Source: JAJFVC01 sp039698075 (GTDB lineage Bacteria > Planctomycetota > Planctomycetia > Pirellulales > Thermoguttaceae). From it: 40,041 bases of DNA. The notes under the pieces were generated by a model. The model saw only the letters and a list, made by a program, of their open reading frames with translations. It made no database searches and was not told where the DNA came from. Location of the stretch: the NCBI GenBank assembly GCA_039698075.1, contig JBDKTJ010000041.1:1-40041 (forward strand), read 5' to 3'. Positions 24,702 to 33,879 of the stretch are shown in pieces. The translations under genes and the position numbers were made by a program. Each line of letters starts with the position of its first letter. The stretch's first letter is position 1.

Positions 24702-27700
24702 TCATCCCTTCTTCATGCAGCAGTTTTTGAACTTTTTGCCGCTTCCGCACGGACAGGGATCGTTGCGGCCGACATGCTGCTGGCGATTACGGATCGGTTG
24801 CGGCTTGTGATCCGTTTCGGTGCCCTCGATGGCCGCTTGTTGCTGGGCGGCGATCTCGCCGGCCGATTGAGCGTCCTGATGGATCGCCTCCGATTCGGTC
24901 CACGTCGAACCGACGAAATTCTCGTCGAGCTGTTCCATGCGAAAGACCAGGTCCGTCACCCGCTCGCCGACCGACTCCCACATCTGCTCGAAGATGCGCA
25001 TGCCTTCGCGTTTGTATTCGACTTTTGGATCGACCTGGGCGTAGCCTCGGAGGCCGACGCTGCTGCGCAGATGGTCCATCGACAATAGGTGGTCTTTCCA
25101 GGCGGTGTCCAACAGTTGAAGGACCAGCGCCCGCTCCATCTTGCGCATCTCGGGGCGATAGCGGTTTTCCACCGCCGCGGCCAGGTGGCGACGGAGCCGC
25201 TCCTGGTTGCAACGCACCATGTCGTCGGGCGAAAGCTCGTAGGCGTATTGTTCGAGCAGCCACGCGGACAACTCCGCCAAGAGGCCCGATTCGTGGGCCG
25301 CGCGAATCGCCGACTCCGGCGACTCGTCGGCCGTGAAAATCCGATCGAGCCACGCCATCGCCTCGCTCATCGCCGGCGGCAACCCTTCGGCGTATCGGCG
25401 GCTGTAGTCGACCAACAGGTCGCGGATTTCCTCGCGCTGTTTGTTTTTCAGGTCCTCGACGGTCAACTCGGCTCGGAACCGCTGGGCGGCCCACTCGGCC
25501 AACTCTTCGCGTTCGTAGCGTTTGTGGCCGGCGGCGTCGCGGGTGGTGAAATGATACAGGCCGGCCATCACCGGATAGGCCACCTCTTTTTCCCGATACA
25601 TCGCCAACGCCCGTTCGCGCACCAACTGGCGGAACGCCGGCAACTCCAACTCGCGGACCTCATCGACCGACAGCTCGATGCCGAACTTGTAGCGAACCCA
25701 CGCGCAGGCGGTCTGCACGTTGAAATCGGGCTCCAAAAACTTCGCGCCCTCGCTGAGATCGATCTTCTCGATCGCCGCGCGAGCCCGCTCGATCAAGAAG
25801 TCGCCGACCTGATCGCGGCCCAATTGCTTCAGGTCGCGGTCGCGGAGGCTCAAGTGCCACCGGGTGTTGACCAGCTTGGCCAACGCCTCCCAGTTCCACT
25901 CGGACGTTTCTTCTTCCTCGGGCAGGTTTTCTTCCAACGCGTCGAGCACTTGGCCCTCGGCCATTCGCTCGGCCTGTTCGCGGGCGAACGTCTCGGCGCC
26001 TTGGAAGTCGAGGCCGCGAAAATCCCTCGCGTCGAACTCGACCGAAAGCTCCTTGGCCGCCCAGCCGGCGAACGCCTCGGCGCCATAATCCTTGTCGAGA
26101 AACTGGGTCAGATAGTGGTCGATCTGCCGGTCGATCATATCGAGGATCAACTGCTTGCAGTCGGCGTCGTCCAAAATATTTTGGCGGTATCCGTACACCC
26201 GCTTGCGCTGCTCGTCCATCACCTCGTCGTATTCGAGCAGATTTTTGCGGATTTCGAAGTTGCGTTCCTCGACTTTCTTTTGAGCGCCCTCGATGCGGCG
26301 TGAAACCATGCGGCTTTCGATCGCTTCGCCTTCTTTCATGCCCAGGCGCGTCAACACGTTCTTGACCCACTCGCCGGCGAAGATCCGCATCAGATCGTCT
26401 TCCAACGAGAGATAAAAGCGGCTGCTGCCGGGATCGCCCTGACGGCCGCAACGGCCTCGCAACTGGAGGTCGATGCGCCGGGCTTCGTGGCGTTCGGTGC
26501 CCAAAATGTGCAGTCCGCCCATCGAAGCGACCACGCGGCCCTCGGCCTTCATCTGCTCGCGCTGTTCGATCTCGCGCACCAGCGCGTCCCATTCTTCTTG
26601 CGGCACTTCGAGCCGGGTCGGATACTTTTGCTGCAGCTTCGCCCAGGCCATCGCCTCGGGATTGCCGCCCAGGATGATGTCCGTTCCGCGGCCGGCCATG
26701 TTCGTGGCGATCGTCACGGCGTTCAGTCGTCCGGCTTGGGCCACGATCTCCGCCTCGTGCTGGTGGTGTTTCGCGTTGAGCACTTGATGAGGAATGCCGC
26801 GTTTTTCGAGCATTTCGGAGATCAACTCGCTCCGCTCAATCGACACCGTGCCCACCAAAATCGGACGTCCGCGCCGCTCCATTTCGATGATGTTCGATTT
26901 GGCGATCGTCTCGCGATCCTTCGCGCCGCGCGGCTGAAACTCGACTGATTGGTCCGTTTCATGGATGATCCGGCCGAGATATTCCTCGCCCTTCTTGTTG
27001 ACCAGCACGTCCCACTTGTGCATCCGCTCGATTTCGTCGGCGATGGCGCCGAATTTCTCGTGGGCGGTGCGGTAGATCATGTCCGAAGAGTTGACCCGCT
27101 GGAGCGGCCGGTTCGTCGGCACCGCAATCACGTCGAGCTTGTAGATCTTCCAGAACTCGGATGCCTCGGTCATGGCCGTGCCGGTCATGCCGCAGATTTT
27201 TTTGTAGAGTTTGAAGAAATTTTGCAGCGTGATCGTAGCCAGCGTCTGATTTTCTTCCTTGATGCGGACGCCTTCCTTGGCCTCGACGGCTTGATGCAGC
27301 CCGTCGCTCCAATTTCGGCCCGGCATCAGACGTCCGGTGAACTCGTCGACGATCACCACCTCGTCGCCGTTGACCACGTAGTTGACGTCGCGCTTGTACA
27401 GATGATGGGCCTTCAGGGCGTTGTCGATCAAGTGGGGCCACTCCATGTGGCCGGCCGTGTAAAAGCTCTCGACGCCCGCCAATTGCTCGGCCGCTCGAAC
27501 GCCTTCGTCCGTCAGGTTGGCCGTGTGCTCCTTTTCCTTCACCTCGAAATGCAGGCCCTTTTTCAACTGCCGGGCGATCCGGTCGGCCTTCGCGTAGCGG
27601 GTCACGTCGTCGTGGGCCGGACCGGAAATGATCAGCGGCGTCCGGGCCTCGTCGATCAGAATGTTGTCCACTTCGTCGATGATGGCGAAATGCAGCGGGC

Positions 27701-28391
27701 CCTGCGATTGCTGATAATATTTCGGATAATGGTTGTCGTTCTTCGCCGCCGGACGCATGTTGTCGCGGAGGTAATCGAAGCCGAACTCGTTGTTCGTTCC
27801 GTAGGTGATGTCGCACTCGTAGGCTTTTTGGCGATCCTCGGTCTCCATGTTGGCCTGGATCGTGCCAACCGTAAGTCCCAACGACATGTACAACGGGCCC
27901 ATCCATTCCATGTCGCGCCGGGCCAGATAGTCGTTCACCGTGACCACGTGGACGCCCTTGCCTTCCAGCGCGTTCAAATAGGCCGGCAGCGTGGCGACCA
28001 GGGTCTTTCCTTCGCCGGTGACCATTTCGGCGATGTTGCCGCGATGCAAGACGATGCCGCCCATCAACTGAACGTCGTAGTGGCGCATGCCCAACACCCG
28101 GCGACCGGCCTCCCGACAAACCGCGAAGGCTTCGACCAACAGGTCATCGAGCATCTCGCCGGCGGCCAGTCGCTTGCGAAACTTCACCGTCTGCTCGCGC
28201 AGTTCGGCGTCGGTCATCGCCTGATATTTCGGCTCCAAGGCGTTGATGGCGTCGACGGTCGGATGGAGCTTTTTGAGGAATCGGGCGTTGCTCGAACCGA
28301 ACAGGCCCGTAATACCGCGTTCGATCGACCGGCCGATCCCGCCAAAGATGTAACTGAGAGCGTCCCAAATGCGTGATAATATTTCTTCCAT
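24702..28391 (-). CDS. secA: Preprotein translocase ATPase SecA (enlarged)
   Basis: 1229 residues against 901 in E. coli. SecA drives proteins through SecYEG with ATP at the cytoplasmic membrane. Walker A region AEMVTGEGKTLVATLPAYLN (123-130), DVQLMGG, NDYLARRD, DEAD-like FAIIDEVDNILIDEARTP, motif NMAGRGTDIILGGNPEA, LRGRCGRQGDPGSSRFYLS, and a C-terminal zinc/SecB-type motif, NDPCPCGSGKKFKNCC. The extra length lies mostly between YGYRQNIL (about 735) and LQLLDTAWKDHLLSMDHLRS (about 1090): some 350 residues where E. coli has about 145, within the helical scaffold/wing region. The ATG at 28391 is the only sensible start. A promoter pair ends 7 bases from it, so the mRNA may be leaderless. It sits between the OPT gene (133-base gap) and waaA. 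Confidence 0.96.
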   Translation of the reverse strand: MEEILSRIWDALSYIFGGIGRSIERGITGLFGSSNARFLKKLHPTVDAINALEPKYQAMTDAELREQTVKFRKRLAAGEMLDDLLVEAFAVCREAGRRVLGMRHYDVQLMGGIVLHRGNIAEMVTGEGKTLVATLPAYLNALEGKGVHVVTVNDYLARRDMEWMGPLYMSLGLTVGTIQANMETEDRQKAYECDITYGTNNEFGFDYLRDNMRPAAKNDNHYPKYYQQSQGPLHFAIIDEVDNILIDEARTPLIISGPAHDDVTRYAKADRIARQLKKGLHFEVKEKEHTANLTDEGVRAAEQLAGVESFYTAGHMEWPHLIDNALKAHHLYKRDVNYVVNGDEVVIVDEFTGRLMPGRNWSDGLHQAVEAKEGVRIKEENQTLATITLQNFFKLYKKICGMTGTAMTEASEFWKIYKLDVIAVPTNRPLQRVNSSDMIYRTAHEKFGAIADEIERMHKWDVLVNKKGEEYLGRIIHETDQSVEFQPRGAKDRETIAKSNIIEMERRGRPILVGTVSIERSELISEMLEKRGIPHQVLNAKHHQHEAEIVAQAGRLNAVTIATNMAGRGTDIILGGNPEAMAWAKLQQKYPTRLEVPQEEWDALVREIEQREQMKAEGRVVASMGGLHILGTERHEARRIDLQLRGRCGRQGDPGSSRFYLSLEDDLMRIFAGEWVKNVLTRLGMKEGEAIESRMVSRRIEGAQKKVEERNFEIRKNLLEYDEVMDEQRKRVYGYRQNILDDADCKQLILDMIDRQIDHYLTQFLDKDYGAEAFAGWAAKELSVEFDARDFRGLDFQGAETFAREQAERMAEGQVLDALEENLPEEEETSEWNWEALAKLVNTRWHLSLRDRDLKQLGRDQVGDFLIERARAAIEKIDLSEGAKFLEPDFNVQTACAWVRYKFGIELSVDEVRELELPAFRQLVRERALAMYREKEVAYPVMAGLYHFTTRDAAGHKRYEREELAEWAAQRFRAELTVEDLKNKQREEIRDLLVDYSRRYAEGLPPAMSEAMAWLDRIFTADESPESAIRAAHESGLLAELSAWLLEQYAYELSPDDMVRCNQERLRRHLAAAVENRYRPEMRKMERALVLQLLDTAWKDHLLSMDHLRSSVGLRGYAQVDPKVEYKREGMRIFEQMWESVGERVTDLVFRMEQLDENFVGSTWTESEAIHQDAQSAGEIAAQQQAAIEGTETDHKPQPIRNRQQHVGRNDPCPCGSGKKFKNCCMKKG

Positions 28392-28397
28392 GATGGC

Positions 28398-28426
28398 AAT
28401 TTATCCGTATTATTAAGGCGGGTCAA
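28398..28426 (-). promoter_or_regulatory. secA promoter, possibly giving a leaderless mRNA
   Basis: On the minus strand TTGACC (28426-28421) and TAAATT (28403-28398) are spaced by 17 bases. Seven bases further lies the A of the secA ATG (28391), and no ribosome-binding sequence lies between them. Confidence 0.5.
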
Positions 28427-28524
28427 GAAGGATTCACCGCCACCGACCGTTTGACTGTGCGCCAACGGCGGTCCGCGTTTTTCTTACCCCTCGTCTGGCG
28501 AGACTTCGCGCGACGCCGGCCAGA

Positions 28525-30768
28525 CTACGTGGCGGACTTTTGATCCTTCTCCGACTTCCTTCCCATCCAAAGCAAAAGCAACGCCAACAATGAAAACATC
28601 GCGATGGCCAAAACGCCTCGATGCGGAATGTCGCGGCCGATGGCCAATGTGTCGGGCAGCGTGTCGCTGAACGCCAGAAACGACACCAACACCCCGGCAA
28701 TGCTCCCGCCGGCGATGTACCCGGTCGAGAACAACATGCCGGGACTCATTTCCGACTCCAACTCCGACTGGGGCCCAGCCGACTTCTTGCGGCCCAATCG
28801 CTCGACCGCCCAGCGAATCGCTCCCCCGGCAAAGATCGGCGTCGACGACGACAACGGCAGATACATGCCTACGGCGAACGCCAGCGACGAAACGCCGCAC
28901 AACTCAACGACCACCGCCACGATCGCACCCAGCACGACCAGCGACCAAGGCAGTTTTTGGTTCAGAATGCCGTCGGTCACCAGCGCGAACAGTTGCGCCT
29001 GCGGCTGATGATACTGCCGCACCTCGCGTCCGTCGTCGCGGCGGCCCAGACGCCCATTGATGCCCGGATCGACCAGCCAGCAAATCTTTCCGGCGTCGCT
29101 GACCAAATACTTGCCCGGCGTAACCTTCTCGGCATTGCCTTCTACGGCGTGCCAGACGAAATATTTTTCTTGTTGGGCATCGCCGGGCACGGTCTCTTGC
29201 CGAGCGGTCGCTCGCATCGCAGCCATGTCGAACGGCTGCTTAGGTTGCTGCAAATCCTTTTGTGAATAGATCGTCCCGGCGCGATTCATCGCCAGCAGGA
29301 TCACGCCGATCACCAGCGCGGAGGTGAGCGATCCGACCAGAATGCTCCATTGCTGCCACTTGGGCGTCGCCCCGATCAGGTATCCGGTTTTGAGATCTTG
29401 CGACGTGGTGCCGCCGTTGCTCGACGCGATGCACACGACCGCCGCGACCGAAATGGCCACGAGCCGGTAGTGCGGCGCGGTCCATCCCAATGCCAGGAAG
29501 ATCAAACAAGTCAGAAGCAGCGTCGCGATGGTCATGCCCGAAATCGGATTGCTCGACGAGCCGATCTCGCCGGTCAATCGCGACGAGACCGTGACGAACA
29601 AGAATCCGAACAGCACGATCATCGCGGCGGCGGCCAGATTGACCCAATTCACGATGGCCCCGAGAGACCAACTGCCGCCCGCCTGCGGATCCACGCCCAA
29701 GAAAATCCAAATCGCGGCCACCAACGCCAACGAGCCGAACAACACCACTCGCATCGAGAGGTCGCGGTCGGTGCGAGCTTGGGGACGAGGAACGAGGGAC
29801 GAGAGGCGGGGGTCCTCGGCTCGGCTTAAATCTCGAAGTCCCGCCGCCACAGAGGTCGCGATCATCGGCAAGGCTCGAATCATGCTGATGATGCCGCCCG
29901 CAGCGACCGCGCCGGCGCCGATGTACAACACGTACGCCTCGCGCAACAGATCGGCGTCCATCGTGCGGATCAGCGTTTTGCCCGGCTCGAGCGGTTCGGT
30001 CAGATTGCCGCCGAAAAACATGATCATCGGGCACAACACCAGCCACGACAGCACGCCGCCGGCGACCATGATGCAGGCGGTTTTCGTGCCGATGATGTAT
30101 CCGACGCCCAACAGGGCCGGGCTCATCTCCATCGCCAACGTGCCGCCTTTGAACCATCGCAACGGATAGGCGACCACGTCGCGCCACAGTTGCATCGCGC
30201 CCATCAACATTTGATAAAAAAACGCCAGCCCGAAACCGCTGAACACGGTTTTCGCGCTGGCCCCGCCCATTTCGCCGATTTTGAGCACCTCGGCGCACGC
30301 GGTGCCTTCGGGATAAATGAGCTTGCCGTGCTGCCGGACGATGAACGCCCGACGAAGCGGAATCATCATCAAAATGCCGAGCAGCCCGCCCAGCACCGAG
30401 ACGACCATAACCCGCGTGATTTCCATCTCAAACCCGAGCAGCATGACGGCCGGCATGGTCACGCCAACGCCAAACGCGACCGATTCGCCCGCCGAGCCGG
30501 TGGTCTGTACGATGTTGTTTTCCAAAATCGTCGCCCGCCGCACTCCGAACGCGCGGGAGAAAACCCGAAACAGCGTGATCGACAGCACCGCCACGGGAAT
30601 CGACGCTGAAACGGTCATCCCGACTTTCAATACCAGATAGAGCGAGGACGCCCCAAAGACAATTCCCAGCACGGCGCCGGTCAGCACAGCCGACCCGGTG
30701 AACTCGGACATCGTGACGTTGTCGGGCACGTAAGGTTGATGAACGGAGGTGTCGGAGGATTGGCTCAT
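28525..30768 (-). CDS. OPT family oligopeptide/metal-chelate transporter
   Basis: 747 residues from the ATG at 30768, chosen because AAGGA lies about 10 bases upstream; an in-frame ATG at 30813 is possible. OPT proteins are proton-coupled inner-membrane importers of peptides or metal chelates. About 14-16 hydrophobic helices, early signature SAVLTGAVLGIVFGASSLYL, then NNIVQTTGSAGESVAFGVGV and PEGTACAEVLKIGEMGG, and the hallmark NGGTTSQDLKTGYLIGATPK. Between helices near residues 530-620 lies a soluble insert (AAMRATARQETVPGDAQQEK to WLVDPGINGRLGRRDDGREV) that most OPT proteins lack. A second, short insert (RLSSLVPRPQART) is encoded by a G-rich repeat. Encoded 56 bases after a TPR lipoprotein, likely same transcript. 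Confidence 0.92.
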   Translation of the reverse strand: MSQSSDTSVHQPYVPDNVTMSEFTGSAVLTGAVLGIVFGASSLYLVLKVGMTVSASIPVAVLSITLFRVFSRAFGVRRATILENNIVQTTGSAGESVAFGVGVTMPAVMLLGFEMEITRVMVVSVLGGLLGILMMIPLRRAFIVRQHGKLIYPEGTACAEVLKIGEMGGASAKTVFSGFGLAFFYQMLMGAMQLWRDVVAYPLRWFKGGTLAMEMSPALLGVGYIIGTKTACIMVAGGVLSWLVLCPMIMFFGGNLTEPLEPGKTLIRTMDADLLREAYVLYIGAGAVAAGGIISMIRALPMIATSVAAGLRDLSRAEDPRLSSLVPRPQARTDRDLSMRVVLFGSLALVAAIWIFLGVDPQAGGSWSLGAIVNWVNLAAAAMIVLFGFLFVTVSSRLTGEIGSSSNPISGMTIATLLLTCLIFLALGWTAPHYRLVAISVAAVVCIASSNGGTTSQDLKTGYLIGATPKWQQWSILVGSLTSALVIGVILLAMNRAGTIYSQKDLQQPKQPFDMAAMRATARQETVPGDAQQEKYFVWHAVEGNAEKVTPGKYLVSDAGKICWLVDPGINGRLGRRDDGREVRQYHQPQAQLFALVTDGILNQKLPWSLVVLGAIVAVVVELCGVSSLAFAVGMYLPLSSSTPIFAGGAIRWAVERLGRKKSAGPQSELESEMSPGMLFSTGYIAGGSIAGVLVSFLAFSDTLPDTLAIGRDIPHRGVLAIAMFSLLALLLLWMGRKSEKDQKSAT
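29781..29812 (+). repeat. G-rich 32-base repeat, copy inside the OPT gene
   Basis: Starts GGGGACGAGGAACGAGG and ends GAGAGGCGGGGG. It matches the copy at 35844-35875 at 27 of 32 positions without gaps. It is antisense to the OPT gene and encodes part of a cytoplasmic-type loop in frame. Confidence 0.6.
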
Positions 30769-30824
30769 GGCAATGCTTTCCTTGGGAGACAAAACAGACG
30801 ACCGTGCGGGCATGCAGACGGCGT

Positions 30825-31661
30825 TCAGCGACGTTGCCCCTCGGTTCCATCTCGTTGGCAGGCGGTCTCGGCGGCATGGACGGGTCGACCGGCCAAACGT
30901 CGGACCTCGTTAAGCCGGGCGACCAATTCGGGCGAAGACTCGCCGCGAGCCGTCGCGAGAGCAAGACTTTCCGCTGCGTCGTCATAACGCCCCAAGGCCG
31001 TTTGGGCCAGCCCCATTTGATAAAACACTTGGCCCGGCTCCTCGCCCGACGAATACGTGTCGGCCAAGGTTTGCAGCGTTTGCAACGCCCGGTCCGGCCG
31101 GTTCATCTGACGGTGCAGGTCGGCGATTTCGGCCAGCAGCGCGCGATCGTTCGGCGCGTAGCCGAGCGCGCGCAAGTCGTCGGCCAGCGCCTCGGCGAGT
31201 TGTCCGTCGGCCCGCAACACGCGACCGTGAATAGCCCACGCCGATGGAAGTCTGGCGTCGAGACTCAACGCCCGCTCGGCATTCTGCCGGGCGAGCTCCG
31301 GTTGGCCGACCGTCAAATGCATTTCGGCCAACCGCACCCACATCGCCGCGTCCTCGGCGGTCAATCGCGTGGCTTCTTCCAATTGGGCAATCGCCTCTTG
31401 GCGGGCGCCGCGTCGCCAAAGCGCCTCGGCATAGTGGCCGCGGGCCTCGGCATCGACCGGACAGACGTCGACCGCTTGAGCCAACAACGTTTCGGCCTTC
31501 GCTTGGTCGCCGCGATCGAGCGCCACGGCCCCCTGTTGAGCCAACCGCCGGCAATTGGCCAACGACGCCGGCACCGGCCCGTCCCGACCGGGCAGACGAC
31601 ATCCGGCCGCTAGCATTGCTAGCGAGAAAAGGACGCCAATCTGCAGCCGATGGAGTCGCAT
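30825..31661 (-). CDS. TPR-repeat lipoprotein
   Basis: 278 residues from the ATG at 31661. The signal sequence MRLHRLQIGVLFSLAMLAAG ends in a lipobox with the acceptor Cys at 21, so the protein is probably membrane-anchored and periplasmic. The rest is tandem TPR-type helix pairs (ALDRGDQAKAETLLAQAVDV, HYAEALWRRGARQEAIAQLE, LAEMHLTVGQPELARQNAER, QMGLAQTALGRYDDAAESLA). TPRs hold protein partners; none is known here. An upstream in-frame ATG at 31700 would bury the signal sequence, so 31661 is preferred although no ribosome-binding sequence is evident at either. It precedes the OPT transporter by 56 bases on the same strand. Confidence 0.82.
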   Translation of the reverse strand: MRLHRLQIGVLFSLAMLAAGCRLPGRDGPVPASLANCRRLAQQGAVALDRGDQAKAETLLAQAVDVCPVDAEARGHYAEALWRRGARQEAIAQLEEATRLTAEDAAMWVRLAEMHLTVGQPELARQNAERALSLDARLPSAWAIHGRVLRADGQLAEALADDLRALGYAPNDRALLAEIADLHRQMNRPDRALQTLQTLADTYSSGEEPGQVFYQMGLAQTALGRYDDAAESLALATARGESSPELVARLNEVRRLAGRPVHAAETACQRDGTEGQRR

Positions 31662-32034
31662 CGTCGCGTTTTTCGTGGTGAAAAGCTCGCGCAAAGCCAT
31701 TTTTCATGCGCCGGAAGCCACTCTCGCACCCTAGCAAAACCACTCAAACGCCACCATCCCGATTTTTAGCTTTCCGCCACTTAAGGGAGCCAACGACCAA
31801 CCCGTCCACGATGTCGGCGGCTGGTGGGGCGACAGCGATTTAGCCACCGACATTTGCCGTCGCCGCCTGGCTCGTCGCGTGACTTTGCTGGCCGAAGCAG
31901 CCCATGATGCAACATTGACGCAGAAAAACCAACGGCCTATGCTGACGAACAGCCGTACGTCGCTCAAGACCGATGCGTTTTTCATGCTTGAAGCGGCAAA
32001 TGGCGTTACAACATTCGTCGACTTGGAGTACACC
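31662..32034. other. Divergent gap between the TPR lipoprotein and the ClC gene
   Basis: About 370 bases. It contains the ClC promoter candidate (31915-31943) and a 9-bp inverted repeat with one mismatch (GTCGG-GGCT / AGCC-CCGAC, 31813-31851). A stop-free frame continues upstream of the ClC start to 31735 but has no start codon before a GTG at 31879 and no family resemblance, so I treat it as non-coding. Confidence 0.5.
31915..31943 (+). promoter_or_regulatory. Promoter candidate for the ClC gene
   Basis: TTGACG (31915-31920) and TATGCT (31938-31943), 17 bases apart. A start near 31950 would rule out the GTG at 31879 as start codon and fits initiation at 31984 or 32035. Confidence 0.45.
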
Positions 32035-33879
32035 TTGACTTGGCTTCGCTGGATTCCGCGATTGGGAAGTCATCGCATTCGCGGACAACTCCGACTTTTC
32101 GGACTGTCGTCGCTCGTGGGCGTGGTGGCCGGCCTGGGCGGCATCGTTTTCTACTTTGCCACGCGCGTGGTGGAACACCTCGCGTTAGGCAACGGCGCCG
32201 GGTATTTTCCCGCCCCCGAACCGACCGGCGAACCCTCGTTCAACTGGCTGCCCGCCTCGACCGGCCCACTCAATCCGTGGCTGCTGCTGGTGATTCCCGC
32301 TATCGGTGGATTTTTCAGCCATTGGATCGCCTATTGGTTCGCCCCGGAGGCGGAAGGCGACGGAACCGACGCCGTGATCGAAGCGTACCACTACCGCCAA
32401 GGACAAATCCGTCCGATGGTCCCACTGGTGAAAATCATCGCCAGCGCGCTGACGCTCGGCACGGGCGGATCGGGCGGTCGTGAAGGCCCCATCGCGCAGA
32501 TCGGCGCGGGCTTTGGCTCCTTGCTGAGCAATCTGCTGCACTTGCGTCCGAGCGACCGCCGCATCTTGATGGCCGCAGGCATGGGCGCCGGCATCGCCGC
32601 CATTTTCCGCGCGCCGCTGGCGGGCACGATTTTCGCCGCCGAAGTGCTTTACGTATCGTCCGAGTTTGAGCCGGAGGTGATCATTCCCGCCGGCATCGCC
32701 AGCGTGGTCGCCTACTGCGTCTTCGGAATGTATTCCGGTTGGACGCAACTGTTTTCGATCCCGGCGCTGTCGTTCACCGATCCGCGGCAGCTGCTGCCCT
32801 ATTTGATTCTCGCCGTTTGCATGGCCGCATTGGCCGTTTTTTATATCCGCGTCTATTTCGGATGCAAATGGGCGTTCGACCATTCACCGCTGGGCGTACA
32901 TCTGCGACCGGTCGTCGGCGCCACGCTGACCGGCCTGGTCGGCGTCGTCCTGTATTTTGCGTTCGGCCATCAAGAAAAGACGCTGGCTGTGCTGGCGTTC
33001 GGCTATTCGGCCATCCAAGACGTCGTGCAGCAAGACTCGCACAACGTGGTGATGTTGTTGCTGGCGATCGCCTTCGGCAAGATTCTCACAAACAGCCTCA
33101 CCATCGGCAGCGGCGGTTCGGGCGGCGTCTTCGGGCCGGCCATCGTCATCGGCGCGTGCGGCGGCGGCGCCATCGGCCTGATCCTTGACCGGCTTTGGCC
33201 CTCGCTCATGCTGCATCCGGCCGCGTTCGCCATCGTCGGCATGGCGGGGTTTTTCGCCGCCGCCGCCAAAACGCCGTTCTCTTCGATCCTCATCGTCAGC
33301 GAAATGACCGGCGGTTACACCTTGTTGCTCCCTTCGCTTTGGGTCTGCGTCGTTGCGTTCATTCTTTCGGGCAAACAGTCCATTTATCGCGGCCAAGTGG
33401 AAAGCCGCTCGCGGTCGCCGGCACACCGCGGCAGTTTCGTCCGCGAATTGTTGGCCGAGGTGCGGGTGCGCGAGTTTCTTGACGCCCGGCGCCCGTTTGC
33501 GTCGCTAAAACCCGGCGACTCGCTGGCCACGATTTCGGAGCGACTGACCGACGCTGACTGCTCGGTGCTGCCGGTCGTCAACGAGACCGGCCGGCTCGTG
33601 GGCGTCGTCAATCTCGAAGAAGCGTTTCTGGCCACGCAGTCGCCAACGCTGGAGTCGCTCGTGGTGGCCGCCGACATGATGCTCGGCGATGTCGAGCCGC
33701 TTACGCCCGACGACACGCTCGACCGTGCTCAAGAACTGTTCATCGAAAACGACTTGCTCGCCTTGCCGGTGGTCGACAATCTCGAGCAACGCACTCTGCT
33801 CGGCGTCGTCCGGCGGTTCGACATCGCCAGCGCCTATTTGCGACACGTTCACGGGCAGGCGAAGCCGGCCGCCCAATGA
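32035..33879 (+). CDS. ClC family chloride channel/antiporter with CBS domains
   Basis: 614 residues from the TTG at 32035, which has GGAG 6 bases upstream and starts right at the family's first segment (TWLRWIPRLGSHRIRG); an ATG at 31984 is the alternative. ClC proteins move chloride, often in exchange for protons, across the inner membrane. Selectivity elements are visible: GGSGGREGP with the gating Glu (E150), and GSGGSGGVFGPAIVIG matching the GxFxP motif. Some 10-12 hydrophobic helices are followed from about residue 480 by two CBS domains (SLATISERLTDADCSVLPVV, TLDRAQELFIENDLLALPVV) that usually bind adenine nucleotides. The gating Glu favours an antiporter or gated channel. Its last 31 bases overlap the end of a convergent gene. 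Confidence 0.93.
   Translation: MTWLRWIPRLGSHRIRGQLRLFGLSSLVGVVAGLGGIVFYFATRVVEHLALGNGAGYFPAPEPTGEPSFNWLPASTGPLNPWLLLVIPAIGGFFSHWIAYWFAPEAEGDGTDAVIEAYHYRQGQIRPMVPLVKIIASALTLGTGGSGGREGPIAQIGAGFGSLLSNLLHLRPSDRRILMAAGMGAGIAAIFRAPLAGTIFAAEVLYVSSEFEPEVIIPAGIASVVAYCVFGMYSGWTQLFSIPALSFTDPRQLLPYLILAVCMAALAVFYIRVYFGCKWAFDHSPLGVHLRPVVGATLTGLVGVVLYFAFGHQEKTLAVLAFGYSAIQDVVQQDSHNVVMLLLAIAFGKILTNSLTIGSGGSGGVFGPAIVIGACGGGAIGLILDRLWPSLMLHPAAFAIVGMAGFFAAAAKTPFSSILIVSEMTGGYTLLLPSLWVCVVAFILSGKQSIYRGQVESRSRSPAHRGSFVRELLAEVRVREFLDARRPFASLKPGDSLATISERLTDADCSVLPVVNETGRLVGVVNLEEAFLATQSPTLESLVVAADMMLGDVEPLTPDDTLDRAQELFIENDLLALPVVDNLEQRTLLGVVRRFDIASAYLRHVHGQAKPAAQ

Noticed and set aside
31735..32034. Upstream extension of the ClC frame, possibly a gene remnant (VHDVGGWWGDSDLATDI)
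   Set aside because: No start codon before a GTG at 31879 and a promoter-like pair falls inside it; the translation matches nothing I know.
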